Assembly (NCBI RefSeq): GCF_000772105.1
Contig: NZ_CP009355.1
Location: forward strand, 310,001-374,000
Length of the DNA: 64,000 nt
Direction of reading: 5' to 3'
From: Vibrio tubiashii ATCC 19109
GTDB taxonomy: Bacteria > Pseudomonadota > Gammaproteobacteria > Enterobacterales > Vibrionaceae
In this document: piece after piece, positions 8,981 through 17,270 of the stretch
How positions within the stretch are numbered: position 1 is the first letter of the stretch
How the letters are laid out: each line of letters starts with the position of its first letter
Notes under the pieces: generated by a model
Database searches by the model: none
What the model was told of the DNA's origin: nothing
The model's input: the letters and a program-made list of their open reading frames with translations, nothing else
Position numbers and translations under genes: made by a program

Positions 8981-9901
8981 CTAAACACGAATGCGCGGGT
9001 CGATGACGGTGTAGAGAATGTCGACCACCAAGTTAAACAAGATGGTAAGAGAGGCGACAATCAGGGTTATGCCCATGACTAAGCCGTAATCTCGGTTGAG
9101 TGCTCCAGAGACGAAGTGTTGCCCCATACCTCCGGTACTAAAGAAGATATCGATGATCACCGAGCCAGTGACAACGGCAACAAAGCTCGGGCCGAGCATC
9201 GCGACAATCGGTATGAGTGAAGGGCGAAGAGCGTGATGAAACAGGATGTAGCTGGTGGACAGCCCCTTTGCTTTTGCTGTGCGTATATAAGGTTGGTTGA
9301 GCGTCTCAATCATTGCGCCGCGCATGACCCTAGCGATACTTGCCACAGAGCCAATCGCTAAACTAAGTACGGGCAAGATCAAAAACGAAGCTTGGCCGCC
9401 TTCCCATCCGCCTGCGGGTAGCCAGCCTAAATGGATGGAGAAAATAGTCACAAGCACAGGCGCCAAGACAAACGCAGGAATCACGACACCTGTCATTGAA
9501 AGCGACATAAGTAAGTAGTCGAGTTTTCCATTGCGATTGAGCGCGGCTACGGTGCCTAGAACCATGCCTAGTGGGACGGAAATACAAAAAGAAATTACGC
9601 CCAACACAGCTGAAACAGGCCATGATTGCGCAACAAGTTCGGTGACACTAAAGTCTTGATAAACGAAGCTAGGGCCAAGGTCGCCCTGAATGAAGTTCCC
9701 AATGTAGATAAAAAACTGAACAATAAAAGGTTCATTAAGGTGAAACTTAGCTTCAATATTAGCGCGTACCACTTCTGGCATCGGCCTTTCCATATCAAAT
9801 GGGCCGCCCGGGGCAATATGCATAAGCCAAAAAGAAACCAAGGCGATAAACAGTAATGTGGGCACTGCGATAAGCAAGCGACGGAGAATATACAGCAACA
9901 T
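8981..9901 (-). CDS. oppB: Oligopeptide ABC transporter permease (OppB-like)
   Basis: A 306-residue permease with the N-terminal helix (MLLYILRRLLIAVPTLLFI) and six-helix layout of OppB/DppB. The EAA-type loop reads QPYIRTAKAKGLSTSYILFHHALRP. It builds the peptide channel with OppC. ATG at 9901 is preceded by AGGATG. A strong hairpin with a T-run lies between it and the oppA-like gene, so transcription into oppB probably depends on read-through, giving more binding protein than permease. Confidence 0.9.
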   Translation of the reverse strand: MLLYILRRLLIAVPTLLFIALVSFWLMHIAPGGPFDMERPMPEVVRANIEAKFHLNEPFIVQFFIYIGNFIQGDLGPSFVYQDFSVTELVAQSWPVSAVLGVISFCISVPLGMVLGTVAALNRNGKLDYLLMSLSMTGVVIPAFVLAPVLVTIFSIHLGWLPAGGWEGGQASFLILPVLSLAIGSVASIARVMRGAMIETLNQPYIRTAKAKGLSTSYILFHHALRPSLIPIVAMLGPSFVAVVTGSVIIDIFFSTGGMGQHFVSGALNRDYGLVMGITLIVASLTILFNLVVDILYTVIDPRIRV

Positions 9902-9918
9902 GACGCATCCTTTCGTTC

Positions 9919-9948
9919 AAAAAAGCCCGCAACCTACGAGGTGCGGGC
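9919..9948 (-). terminator. Attenuating terminator between oppA and oppB
   Basis: On the minus strand GCCCGCA pairs with TGCGGGC across a 10-base loop and is followed by a run of six T residues. It lies directly after the oppA-like stop and before oppB. Such a hairpin is common in binding-protein operons and lowers expression of distal genes. Confidence 0.75.
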
Positions 9949-9960
9949 AAACCGTCCCAA

Positions 9961-11571
9961 TTAGTGGGCCTTTACGTAAACATTCTTGCGGTAGTATGAC
10001 GACTCAGGGTTGGTGCGCTCGAATCCACCGACATACTCTTTGATCAGGTATTGGTCATTGCCATTGCGATACATCGGAATGATCGCCATGTCTTCGATAA
10101 GAAGCTTCTCTGCAGCAATATATTCAGCGGAAGGGTCACTTAGGCTCTTAGAGTCAGCCATCAAACGATCATACTCTGGGTTGTTGTATTTTGAGTCGTT
10201 GTACTCGCCGGTTGAGACAAAGATATCTAACCAAGTGGATGCTTCATTGTAGTCGGCAGTCCAACCACCACGGCTGATGTTGCCCGGATCTTTAAGTGCG
10301 TAAAAGACTTTAGGCTCTAGCTGTTTGATTTCGATTTGTGCACCCAGTTTGCTCTTCCACATACCAGCCATTGCGGTCGCCATTTTCACATCTTTCGAGA
10401 AGGTAGGGACAGTGAAGGTCAGCTTAAGTGGATTGCTCTTACTGTACCCCGCATCTGCAAGCAGTGCTTTAGCTTGAGAATCTCGCTTAGCTTGATCCCA
10501 AGTTGCGAAGGTTGGCGTATGAGTTTTAAAACCATCGGTTTGCGGTGGCACCAAAGTGAACATAGGGATGCCGCCATTCTTAGCAATCGCTTTGGTAATG
10601 ATGTTACGGTCAATCGCAAATGATAAAGCCTGACGAACGCGTAAATCTTTGGTTGGCCCTTTTTGTGTGTTCAAGTAGTAGAAAGTCGATCCTAAAGAGG
10701 CACTGGTATCAGCGACTTGTTCTGGGTATTTCTTAAGGAGTTTGTTTTTCTGCGCCGCTGGAATTGAGAGTGCTTGATCAATTTCCCCTGCAAGGTAGCG
10801 GTTTAGTGCGACGTTAGCATCACCAATCGGTAACCAAGTAATTTTCTCTAGTACGACATTATCTGCGTCCCAGTAGTGAGCGTTTTTCGCCATCACCATC
10901 TTCTCATTGACTTTCCAACTTGAAACGGTGAACGCGCCGTTGGTCACGATGTTTTCGGGCTGTGTCCAAGCGTTGCCATGCTTTTCTACCGTTGCCTGAT
11001 GAACAGGGGCGAGTACAGGATGGCTAAGCAGTTTGATGAAAAAAGGAACAGGCTTTTCTAACGTTACCTCAAAGGTATAGTCGTCAACGGCACGCACACC
11101 TAAGGTATCTGCCGATGCTTCACCCTTCATAATCTTGTTTGAGTTTTTTATGCCCGGAATCGCAGCAAACCATGCGTACGGAGAAGCGGTCTCGGGATTG
11201 ATTAAGCGTTTCCAGCTATAAACGAAATCGTGCGCAGTCAAAGGCTCGCCATTTGACCATTGAGACTCACGCAGCTTAAAGGTATAGACAGTGTTGTTAT
11301 CATTAGCCTGCCAACTCTCTGCGATACCTGGAATGGTTTTGCCTTGTTTATCTTGGATTGTAAGACCTTCAAACAGGTCTCGTCCTAGATTAAATGCAGG
11401 CTCTGCCGCTTGTTTTGCAGGGTCAATAGAGGTGACTTCTGCTCCGTTGTTTAACACAATCTCTTGTTTATCTGCGAGCTGTGTCCCAACAGGAAAGGGT
11501 TTAGCTATCGCGTTGCTAGTCAGTAGCGCAGCAGCGATGGTACTTAGTGCGATCAGTTTTTTGGCTTTCAT
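9961..11571 (-). CDS. oppA: Periplasmic oligopeptide-binding protein (OppA-like)
   Basis: A 536-residue SBP_bac_5 protein with a signal peptide ending near residue 23 (SNAIAKP). It carries OppA-family blocks such as NNGAEVTSIDPAKQAAEPAFNL and EPLTAHDFVYSWKRLINPETASPYAWF. It should bind peptides in the periplasm and deliver them to the OppBCDF complex encoded downstream. ATG at 11571 is preceded by GAGGAAGC. A palindrome matching four other sites in the window lies 122 bases upstream (11693-11709), linking its control to the hydroxyproline genes. Peptide preference cannot be read from the sequence; proline-rich peptides are inferred from context. Confidence 0.92.
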   Translation of the reverse strand: MKAKKLIALSTIAAALLTSNAIAKPFPVGTQLADKQEIVLNNGAEVTSIDPAKQAAEPAFNLGRDLFEGLTIQDKQGKTIPGIAESWQANDNNTVYTFKLRESQWSNGEPLTAHDFVYSWKRLINPETASPYAWFAAIPGIKNSNKIMKGEASADTLGVRAVDDYTFEVTLEKPVPFFIKLLSHPVLAPVHQATVEKHGNAWTQPENIVTNGAFTVSSWKVNEKMVMAKNAHYWDADNVVLEKITWLPIGDANVALNRYLAGEIDQALSIPAAQKNKLLKKYPEQVADTSASLGSTFYYLNTQKGPTKDLRVRQALSFAIDRNIITKAIAKNGGIPMFTLVPPQTDGFKTHTPTFATWDQAKRDSQAKALLADAGYSKSNPLKLTFTVPTFSKDVKMATAMAGMWKSKLGAQIEIKQLEPKVFYALKDPGNISRGGWTADYNEASTWLDIFVSTGEYNDSKYNNPEYDRLMADSKSLSDPSAEYIAAEKLLIEDMAIIPMYRNGNDQYLIKEYVGGFERTNPESSYYRKNVYVKAH

Positions 11572-11692
11572 AGCTTCCTCGTTATGTCCTTATCGGAGTG
11601 GCCCTTTGGCGTCACTTTTTGGGGGAGGCCTACTCGAAAAACGGCACAAGAGTAAGCTTGATGTTTCACCAAAGGGATAAGAGAAATGTATA

Positions 11693-11709
11693 TTGTATAA
11701 AATAATCAA
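11693..11709 (-). promoter_or_regulatory. Predicted GntR operator, site A (oppA)
   Basis: TTGTATA-AAA-TAATCAA: the left half-site is perfect and the right half is degenerate against the consensus TTGTATA-N3-TATACAA drawn from five sites in this window. It lies 122 bases upstream of the oppA-like start and downstream of the HTH regulator gene. Confidence 0.6.
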
Positions 11710-11848
11710 ACAACATTAATTAACATGTTTGTAACAAGGTGGCAAAAAGAGAGACCGGCAGTCTTAGAATCTGAGACTGGGTAAAAAACAAGCTATTGAT
11801 GTGACAATTACTTCGCTTTGATCACAGTAAGCTCTCAGGAAGAGAGGG

Positions 11849-12613
11849 TTACTGGCGACGGAAGCGGGAAGAGACTTCTTTAAGCAGCTTTCCATCAATT
11901 TCAGGAATGCCGTCAGAGAAGAAAATCTGTTGTCCGGGAATGTTTCGCAGCAAGACATTCGTCAACTCGCCCGTTCCATTGGCGCTGTTGGCGGCATGCA
12001 TCTCACCGATTTTCTGATCGACTTCTTTTTCTAGTTGCAGCCGTTGCTCTGCGGTTAATCGAACGCGAGCGTGGCAGACTTGTGAGAGGGTTTCATCCGC
12101 CATAGACACTTGTTCAAAGCGTTTTTTGAACAAGGTATCAAGCGCAGTGCCTTCTTCCATGATAAAGCGGCGTCCAGAACGATAAAAAATCTTATCTCCG
12201 AGATTTTCTATGTAGTCCAATACTTCTGCAATACTAAGGTAAAAACGTACGCTGGTATCAGACAACTGGTACTCCTCAGCGATTTCCTCTGGGGTTTTAT
12301 TGCAAGAAGTCACTAGGTAGATGAAGTCGAGCAGGTAAGGGTGTTCAACAAACAAGGCGTTTTGTTCGTCGGATAAAAACTGTTCGTTATCGCGTTGAAT
12401 TTGAATCGCGATATCTGATATGCCTTGTAAATCAGTATTAAGATGCGTGGTGTAGAGCAAGATTTTATCTAAGCCCAGCGATGGATTGTGTAGCTGGCGC
12501 TTAATCGTTGACAACGGGATCCCCGTTTTCTCGGACAATTCGCTGTAACACAAACCTTCGTCTTTAATTTTCTGGCGAATTGCCGCCAGTAAGAACTCTG
12601 GGCCTAGATGCAT
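11849..12613 (-). CDS. Helix-turn-helix regulator of unrecognised family
   Basis: A 254-residue protein with an XRE-like helix-turn-helix at about residues 18-42 (SELSEKTGIPLSTIKRQL) and a second possible one near 108-130 (TPEEIAEEYQLSDTSVRFYL). The C-terminal half is charged and matches no family that I recognise. It starts 14 bases after the GntR gene, so both are cotranscribed, and it is followed by the opp operon. I infer a transcriptional regulator of peptide or hydroxyproline use; the ligand is unknown. A GTG-free start at ATG 12613 is the only sensible choice. Confidence 0.7.
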   Translation of the reverse strand: MHLGPEFLLAAIRQKIKDEGLCYSELSEKTGIPLSTIKRQLHNPSLGLDKILLYTTHLNTDLQGISDIAIQIQRDNEQFLSDEQNALFVEHPYLLDFIYLVTSCNKTPEEIAEEYQLSDTSVRFYLSIAEVLDYIENLGDKIFYRSGRRFIMEEGTALDTLFKKRFEQVSMADETLSQVCHARVRLTAEQRLQLEKEVDQKIGEMHAANSANGTGELTNVLLRNIPGQQIFFSDGIPEIDGKLLKEVSSRFRRQ

Positions 12614-12627
12614 GGCTTTTACTCACT

Positions 12628-13299
12628 CTATTGATGGTTATTACGCTCAAGCAGTAAGTCGCGAATGGCAGCACCAGCCTCAAGAATATGCTTTTTCAGC
12701 ATGTACTTAGCGCCGTCAATATCGCGGTTTTGGCACATTTCCAGTAGCGCCTGATGCTCTTTATCTGCCTTTGCCGTTCCTTCGGTGAAAAGGAGCTGCA
12801 TGCGAATGTAGCGGTCACACTTGGTGTTGAGGTTGTAAATTACATCCATAGTCTCAGGCATGTTAGCCGGAGCGTAAAGCGCCTTGTGAAGCTCATAGTT
12901 GTAATTGCTCCACTCTTCGACTTCGTCCCCGCGGCTCACAACATCATCGAAGCGTTCGCGAATCTCATTGGCACGCGCCAGGTCTTCATCTGTCATATTT
13001 TGAATCGCACGCTCTAAGATGTGGCATTCAACCACTGCGCGCAGTTCAAACAGCTCATCAATCTTATCTGGTGAAAGCTCGGTTACCGTCGCACCTTTAT
13101 GGGCTTCGAAGCTCACTAACCCTTGCGCCTCAAGCTGCATTAAGGCTTCACGTACGGGAATTCGACTGACATTAAACTCTTTTGCCAACGCATCTTGACG
13201 TAATGGCTGCCCAGTTTTTAACTCGCCTTTTAAAATCTTGCTGCGGATTGCTTCTTCCACTAATTGGGTTCGAGTCTTAAAAACAGGTTGTTGCGACAT
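12628..13299 (-). CDS. GntR family regulator, FCD (FadR/VanR-like) type
   Basis: A 223-residue protein with a winged helix at residues 8-75 (PLRQDALAKEFNVSRIPVREALMQLEAQGLV) and an all-helical FCD ligand domain after residue 85. The metal-binding set of FCD domains is partly visible (D..H, with NYELHKALY and KEHQALLEMC). FCD regulators usually respond to organic acids or amino-acid derivatives. ATG at 13299 follows CGGAG. A palindrome at 13330-13346 sits 31 bases upstream and suggests autoregulation. Four similar palindromes lie before opp and hydroxyproline genes, so this is the best candidate for their common regulator. GntR proteins also control hydroxyproline genes in rhizobia. Confidence 0.88.
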   Translation of the reverse strand: MSQQPVFKTRTQLVEEAIRSKILKGELKTGQPLRQDALAKEFNVSRIPVREALMQLEAQGLVSFEAHKGATVTELSPDKIDELFELRAVVECHILERAIQNMTDEDLARANEIRERFDDVVSRGDEVEEWSNYNYELHKALYAPANMPETMDVIYNLNTKCDRYIRMQLLFTEGTAKADKEHQALLEMCQNRDIDGAKYMLKKHILEAGAAIRDLLLERNNHQ

Positions 13300-13329
13300 C
13301 CAAGTCTCCGGTGTTTCTCTATTACTATT

Positions 13330-13346
13330 TTGTATTCAATATACCA
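13330..13346 (-). promoter_or_regulatory. Predicted GntR operator, site B (gntR autoregulation)
   Basis: TTGTATT-CAA-TATACCA, two mismatches from the TTGTATA-N3-TATACAA consensus. It starts 31 bases upstream of the gntR ATG, a position suited to autorepression. Confidence 0.6.
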
Positions 13347-13581
13347 TTTGATTGGCGTAATGCGACTTTACAACTCAAAAACAGCTGCTTTTTGGGGGAT
13401 TGGTCAATAGTTGGTGAGTACATGCAAACGAGCTAAAACGAACCATTGCTCTAAGTTGTGCTGTTATTGTTTCATTTAAGTTCTAAATACGCAGAATTCA
13501 ATTTGCACTTAATATCGATATCATTACTATATTCAACTGATGTATAAACTTTAGTTTCATAATATGCGCCTAGGCCCTGAT

Positions 13582-13598
13582 TGCTCAAGGCTTGAGCA
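13582..13598 (+). promoter_or_regulatory. Inverted repeat upstream of haem-protein operon
   Basis: TGCTCAAG-G-CTTGAGCA is a perfect 8-bp inverted repeat with a one-base centre, 56 bases upstream of the start at 13654. The one-base centre argues for a protein-binding operator rather than an RNA hairpin. No regulator can be assigned. Confidence 0.35.
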
Positions 13599-13653
13599 GT
13601 GTTTCTTAAAGCGCAGAAACAGAAAATAATAAGTATAAATTCAAAGGAATGAT

Positions 13654-14187
13654 ATGGAAGTTGTCAAACGCCTAAAAGTGGCTTTGTTGTGTGCAGTGTC
13701 TTTAATCGCATCTATTGGTTTTGCCTACGCGGATTCAGATGCAAGTTACCCAGAAGGGTGGGAAGATTGGCCGGTTGTGAAAGAGTCGATGAACCTTCCT
13801 GCTGATACCGTTTTACCGCCAGATACCTCTCTGTTTATTCAAGAGTCAGTTCGTGCGTACGCGTGGATCAATGAAGGAAGAGGATCACCTCTCACGATTC
13901 GAGTTAACCCAAGTAAGTTAGAGCAATACAAAACTCATGGACCTTATACCGATGGCCCAACAGTCGTTGCGGTTTCAGAAGTAGACGGGATTATCTGGGT
14001 AACGGAACATATAGAAGGGTTGGCGATTTATGGAAGCTACAATCGCAAAGGCAAGGACATTAGTTCGATGCACCCTTCTTTAGAACCTAGCTTTTGCGCT
14101 AGCTGCCACACCACTTACAAAGATATCTGTATCAATGGTACCTGTACTGAGCCTGTGCTCGCGACCTATATGGATAGCAAAGAGTAA
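13654..14187 (+). CDS. Secreted mono-haem c-type cytochrome, possibly P460-like
   Basis: A 177-residue protein with a signal peptide (cleavage after about residue 26, FAYADS) and a single CASCH haem c attachment motif near residue 149. The rest is a compact domain with a beta-rich middle (GPTVVAVSEVDGIIWVTEHIEGLAIYGSYNRKG). The layout, a beta domain with the haem site near the C-terminus, recalls cytochrome P460, but I am not certain. Two more cysteines follow (CINGTC). ATG at 13654 has AAGGA upstream. It precedes a membrane diguanylate cyclase by only five bases, so a periplasmic haem sensor feeding the cyclase is a reasonable inference. Confidence 0.65.
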   Translation: MEVVKRLKVALLCAVSLIASIGFAYADSDASYPEGWEDWPVVKESMNLPADTVLPPDTSLFIQESVRAYAWINEGRGSPLTIRVNPSKLEQYKTHGPYTDGPTVVAVSEVDGIIWVTEHIEGLAIYGSYNRKGKDISSMHPSLEPSFCASCHTTYKDICINGTCTEPVLATYMDSKE

Positions 14188-14192
14188 CGCTG

Positions 14193-15665
14193 TTGAGTGA
14201 CCGTTTATTTGGCTGGATGACAATCAACCAGATGCTGTTTGTTTCGCATCTGGTTTTAGTTTTGTCCATCATCTTTGGTATGTCTTACAGCCGCTATCAA
14301 AATGACTGGTCAACAAAAGTTGAGTACCTAGCGGATATGTCTGCCAGTCATCTCGCGGCTTATAATACCTTCTTTTCTGGCTCTGTAGCCGGAAGAAATT
14401 ATGCCAATCTGCTCATGCAGTCGACGTTAGATAACCTCAAAGCGATACCGAACTTAAAGTTTGCCGAAGTCTCGGGAACCAGTGACTACCTAAAGCAAAC
14501 CGTTAAGGTGAGATACTCGATAGCCAAAAGCAAAGGGTGGCGGTTGGATGTCACGGAAGAAGAAGCTCAAATACTGGCTAACAAATTAGTTAAGCTTGAG
14601 AACAAATTAGCCGCAACACCAGCCACCAACGCAGTACATATTAAGAAACTTAATCGATTGATTAATAAGCTAAAGGTTGATCTTTCGGTTATCAATGAGA
14701 ACCTTGAGCTACGCTCACTGCCAATTCCGACTATACCTGAGAATCTATACGACTCTGGTTATTACCTCGATGAAGAAGCGGGGCTACTTCATGTTCAGGT
14801 TAAATTACGCAATAACAATGGCGGCTACTTTAAAGCGGTTGTCGATGCCACATCGCTCGAGCAGATCCAAAAGGAACTGCTTGTTCGCGTATTGTACGAG
14901 GCATTGGTTGCGTTAGTTATCTCATTCCTACTGATTTATTTAGTGACTTTTTGGTTGGTCAGCCCGGTCAAAGCTTTAGCACTGTCTATGAAGCAAGATA
15001 TTGAAAAGATTGATCAATCTAAAATTCCAGAGATAAAAAGAGCGGATGAGATTGGTGATTTGGCGCGCTCTTACTCGAGCTTGATCACCAAGATTAAAAA
15101 CCAACTGCGGATTTTACATAATCAAACAGAAACCGATCCGCTAACCGGTATTGGCTCTCGCTTTAAATATCAGAAACATGCCGCGAAAACGGTACAGCAA
15201 GCATTGCATCAGGGAGAGTTTGTCTATTTCGTCATGTGTGATATCGACAACTTTAAACTGTTTAACGACTCTTACGGTCACACGGAAGGGGACAATGTCC
15301 TCACTGATGTGGCGAATGCAATGAACGGTTTACTTGAGCCACAAGAGTTAGGTTGTCGTCTAGGTGGAGAGGAGTTTGTATTCATTCTTTCGAGCAAAGT
15401 GGAAACGCAGCTAAAAGAAAGGGTCAACGCACTAAGAACCGCCGTTCAAGAGCTCAATATTGAGCACTGCAAGAATTCCCCGCATGACGTTGTCACTGTG
15501 TCTATTGGAGCTGTTCCGATATCTTCAGGGTTGCACGATGTCACCGTGGAGCAATCAGACCAATGTATCCAACGCGCTATTGTCAAAGCGGATGAGCAAC
15601 TCTATTTGGGTAAAGAAGCTGGCCGAAATATGGTGATGTATAGCCAGGCTTTGATCATTGAATAA
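14193..15665 (+). CDS. Membrane diguanylate cyclase (GGEEF)
   Basis: A 490-residue protein with a transmembrane helix at about residues 12-31, a roughly 200-residue periplasmic region with a coiled-coil-like stretch, a second helix near 233-257, a HAMP-like linker and a C-terminal GGDEF domain. The active site reads LGGEEF, a functional variant, with the substrate-binding IDNFKLFNDSYGH block intact. No RxxD inhibitory site precedes it. Start is TTG at 14193 with AGAG eight bases upstream; ATG at 14217 is an alternative. It should make cyclic di-GMP. The cotranscribed secreted haem protein is a likely partner for its periplasmic domain. Confidence 0.85.
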   Translation: MSDRLFGWMTINQMLFVSHLVLVLSIIFGMSYSRYQNDWSTKVEYLADMSASHLAAYNTFFSGSVAGRNYANLLMQSTLDNLKAIPNLKFAEVSGTSDYLKQTVKVRYSIAKSKGWRLDVTEEEAQILANKLVKLENKLAATPATNAVHIKKLNRLINKLKVDLSVINENLELRSLPIPTIPENLYDSGYYLDEEAGLLHVQVKLRNNNGGYFKAVVDATSLEQIQKELLVRVLYEALVALVISFLLIYLVTFWLVSPVKALALSMKQDIEKIDQSKIPEIKRADEIGDLARSYSSLITKIKNQLRILHNQTETDPLTGIGSRFKYQKHAAKTVQQALHQGEFVYFVMCDIDNFKLFNDSYGHTEGDNVLTDVANAMNGLLEPQELGCRLGGEEFVFILSSKVETQLKERVNALRTAVQELNIEHCKNSPHDVVTVSIGAVPISSGLHDVTVEQSDQCIQRAIVKADEQLYLGKEAGRNMVMYSQALIIE

Positions 15666-15728
15666 GCCTTCCTTTTTATCCTACTTAAAAAATAATCCCA
15701 CTAATAAACAGAAAGCAAAGGAGAGTCT

Positions 15729-17216
15729 ATGCAAGGTCTTGATTCTAAAGACTTCTTGATGCAGCCTCAAAAACGTACATGGATAGATACGGATATTACC
15801 GTCGACCACTACAATGGGTTAATCCCTTGTGACGTTGATGACGGGTACGCGTTAGGTGTTTTATTCCGCAGTCAAGAAGTCGATATTGTTGGTTTGAGCT
15901 CAACGCTTGGTAATACTGATGATATTGACGTGACGACGGAGATTGCAACTCAGTTTACCGCCAAATTTGGGCCAACCAGTTTGAGGGTATCGAAAGGAAG
16001 TCCCGTTTTCTATTCTGAAGCGCAAGACAAAGAGTTGCCAGAAGCCGTCAACAATCTCGCTCAAGAGTTAAAGCAAGGCCCATTGACCATTCTTGCTATC
16101 GGCGCGTTGACCAACATAGCCTTACTTATCAAACACTTTCCCGAGTTGGTCGCGAACATTGAAGAAGTTGTCTGTGTTGCTGGGCGTCGAAATACAGACC
16201 AACATTTCGTAGCGAGTAAGAGGCAGTTGCGACCTTTCAGAGACCTCAACTTTGAAGTCGATGAAGCGGCGTTTAACGTGCTGCTAAACAGTGACGTTCA
16301 ACTCACGCTTATTCCGTTTGAAGTTTGTGATGATATTTGGATTGATTTCCATGAGTTGAGAGAAATGCGTAACGGCAGTTCACTGGCGGAGTACTTAGAA
16401 AAAGAGTCGCGTATTTGGGCACTTGAATGGGCGGCGCTATTTGGGTCAAGCCAAGGGTTCATTCCTTTCGATATGGTTGCTGCGGCTTATGTGATTAACC
16501 CTGAGTGGTTTGCTTTAAAGCAATGGCATACTCAGGTTCAAGTTGCTCCAAGTGACACCGATAGAGGTGAAACCAAGGAATACCTAGTATGCAATGAACA
16601 GCTAACCACGGGCAAATTGGTGAACTACGCGGTGGAGTTGTCGCCTAGTGCTGAGCCTGAGCTATTTAAACGTCTTACGCAACAGGATATCAGTAGTTTT
16701 ATACTGGGTTTATCTCACGTCAACATCATTGTTGAAGATGTCGACAGTGCCGCTGAGTACTATCACAGAGTACTGGGTTTTGAGCGTGCGATAGATGACC
16801 AAGGCCAGAAGATGGACTATCGCAATGTTTCAATGGCGGAGTTCAATCAAGATGCTGGACTGTCAGACCAAGATGTCGAGCTGGATGTGCTTTTCCTTAA
16901 ACACCCTTATGCTTCGATCTATTTGGAGCTGATGCGTTATCACAAGCCGATAGGTCAATCAGAAATCCCACCTCAGCCAAGAACCTATGATCTAGGTGGT
17001 CCGCGACATATTGCCCTTGAAGTCTCGAACTGTACTGCGGTGTTTAGATACCTTAAGCAACAAGAAGGTGTGGCGATGATTGATCCGTCTGATGATTATC
17101 ACCCTGAGAAGCTAGATGGTTTCCCGATTTCGTTTTTCTACTGGATTGACAAGTATGGTGTGCAGTGGGAAATGGAAGAAGGGCGCCGCGTCGGTGTCGC
17201 TAGAGGGATCATGTAA
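15729..17216 (+). CDS. Nucleoside hydrolase fused to a VOC (glyoxalase-like) domain
   Basis: This 495-residue protein has two domains. Residues 15-310 are an inosine-uridine preferring nucleoside hydrolase: the calcium-binding aspartate cluster is CDVDDGYALG, and the distal aspartate lies in FIPFDMVAAAY. Residues about 325-490 form a VOC domain (LSHVNIIVEDVDSAAEYYHRVLGF, then PRHIALEV and QWEMEEGRR), which normally binds a divalent metal. Such a fusion is unusual. The hydrolase would cleave N-ribosides; the VOC part may act on or sense the product. AAGGAGAG precedes the ATG at 15729. It stands alone, 63 bases after the cyclase gene. Both domains look complete, so no frameshift is implied. Confidence 0.8.
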   Translation: MQGLDSKDFLMQPQKRTWIDTDITVDHYNGLIPCDVDDGYALGVLFRSQEVDIVGLSSTLGNTDDIDVTTEIATQFTAKFGPTSLRVSKGSPVFYSEAQDKELPEAVNNLAQELKQGPLTILAIGALTNIALLIKHFPELVANIEEVVCVAGRRNTDQHFVASKRQLRPFRDLNFEVDEAAFNVLLNSDVQLTLIPFEVCDDIWIDFHELREMRNGSSLAEYLEKESRIWALEWAALFGSSQGFIPFDMVAAAYVINPEWFALKQWHTQVQVAPSDTDRGETKEYLVCNEQLTTGKLVNYAVELSPSAEPELFKRLTQQDISSFILGLSHVNIIVEDVDSAAEYYHRVLGFERAIDDQGQKMDYRNVSMAEFNQDAGLSDQDVELDVLFLKHPYASIYLELMRYHKPIGQSEIPPQPRTYDLGGPRHIALEVSNCTAVFRYLKQQEGVAMIDPSDDYHPEKLDGFPISFFYWIDKYGVQWEMEEGRRVGVARGIM

Positions 17217-17231
17217 ACCTTGTTAGCAATA

Positions 17232-17257
17232 TGAAGCAGTCATTGGCGACTGCTTCA
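17232..17257. terminator. Hairpin between convergent genes
   Basis: TGAAGCAGTC pairs with GACTGCTTCA across a six-base loop. It lies between the converging nucleoside-hydrolase and solute-binding-protein genes and may end both transcripts, although no long T-run follows. Confidence 0.5.
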
Positions 17258-17270
17258 CTTACTCCATCAT

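Larger units (their letters stand above)
13300..13653. other. Divergent intergenic region, about 350 bases
   Basis: It separates the minus-strand gntR operon from the plus-strand haem-protein/cyclase operon. It holds operator site B near gntR and a perfect 8-bp inverted repeat at 13582-13598 near the haem-protein gene. The middle is AT-rich without an ORF having a ribosome site. I looked for a cyclic-di-GMP (GEMM) riboswitch before the cyclase unit and saw none. Confidence 0.5.

Noticed and set aside
13300..13653. Cyclic-di-GMP riboswitch before the cyclase operon
   Set aside because: I found none of the GEMM conserved blocks, only a protein-type inverted repeat.
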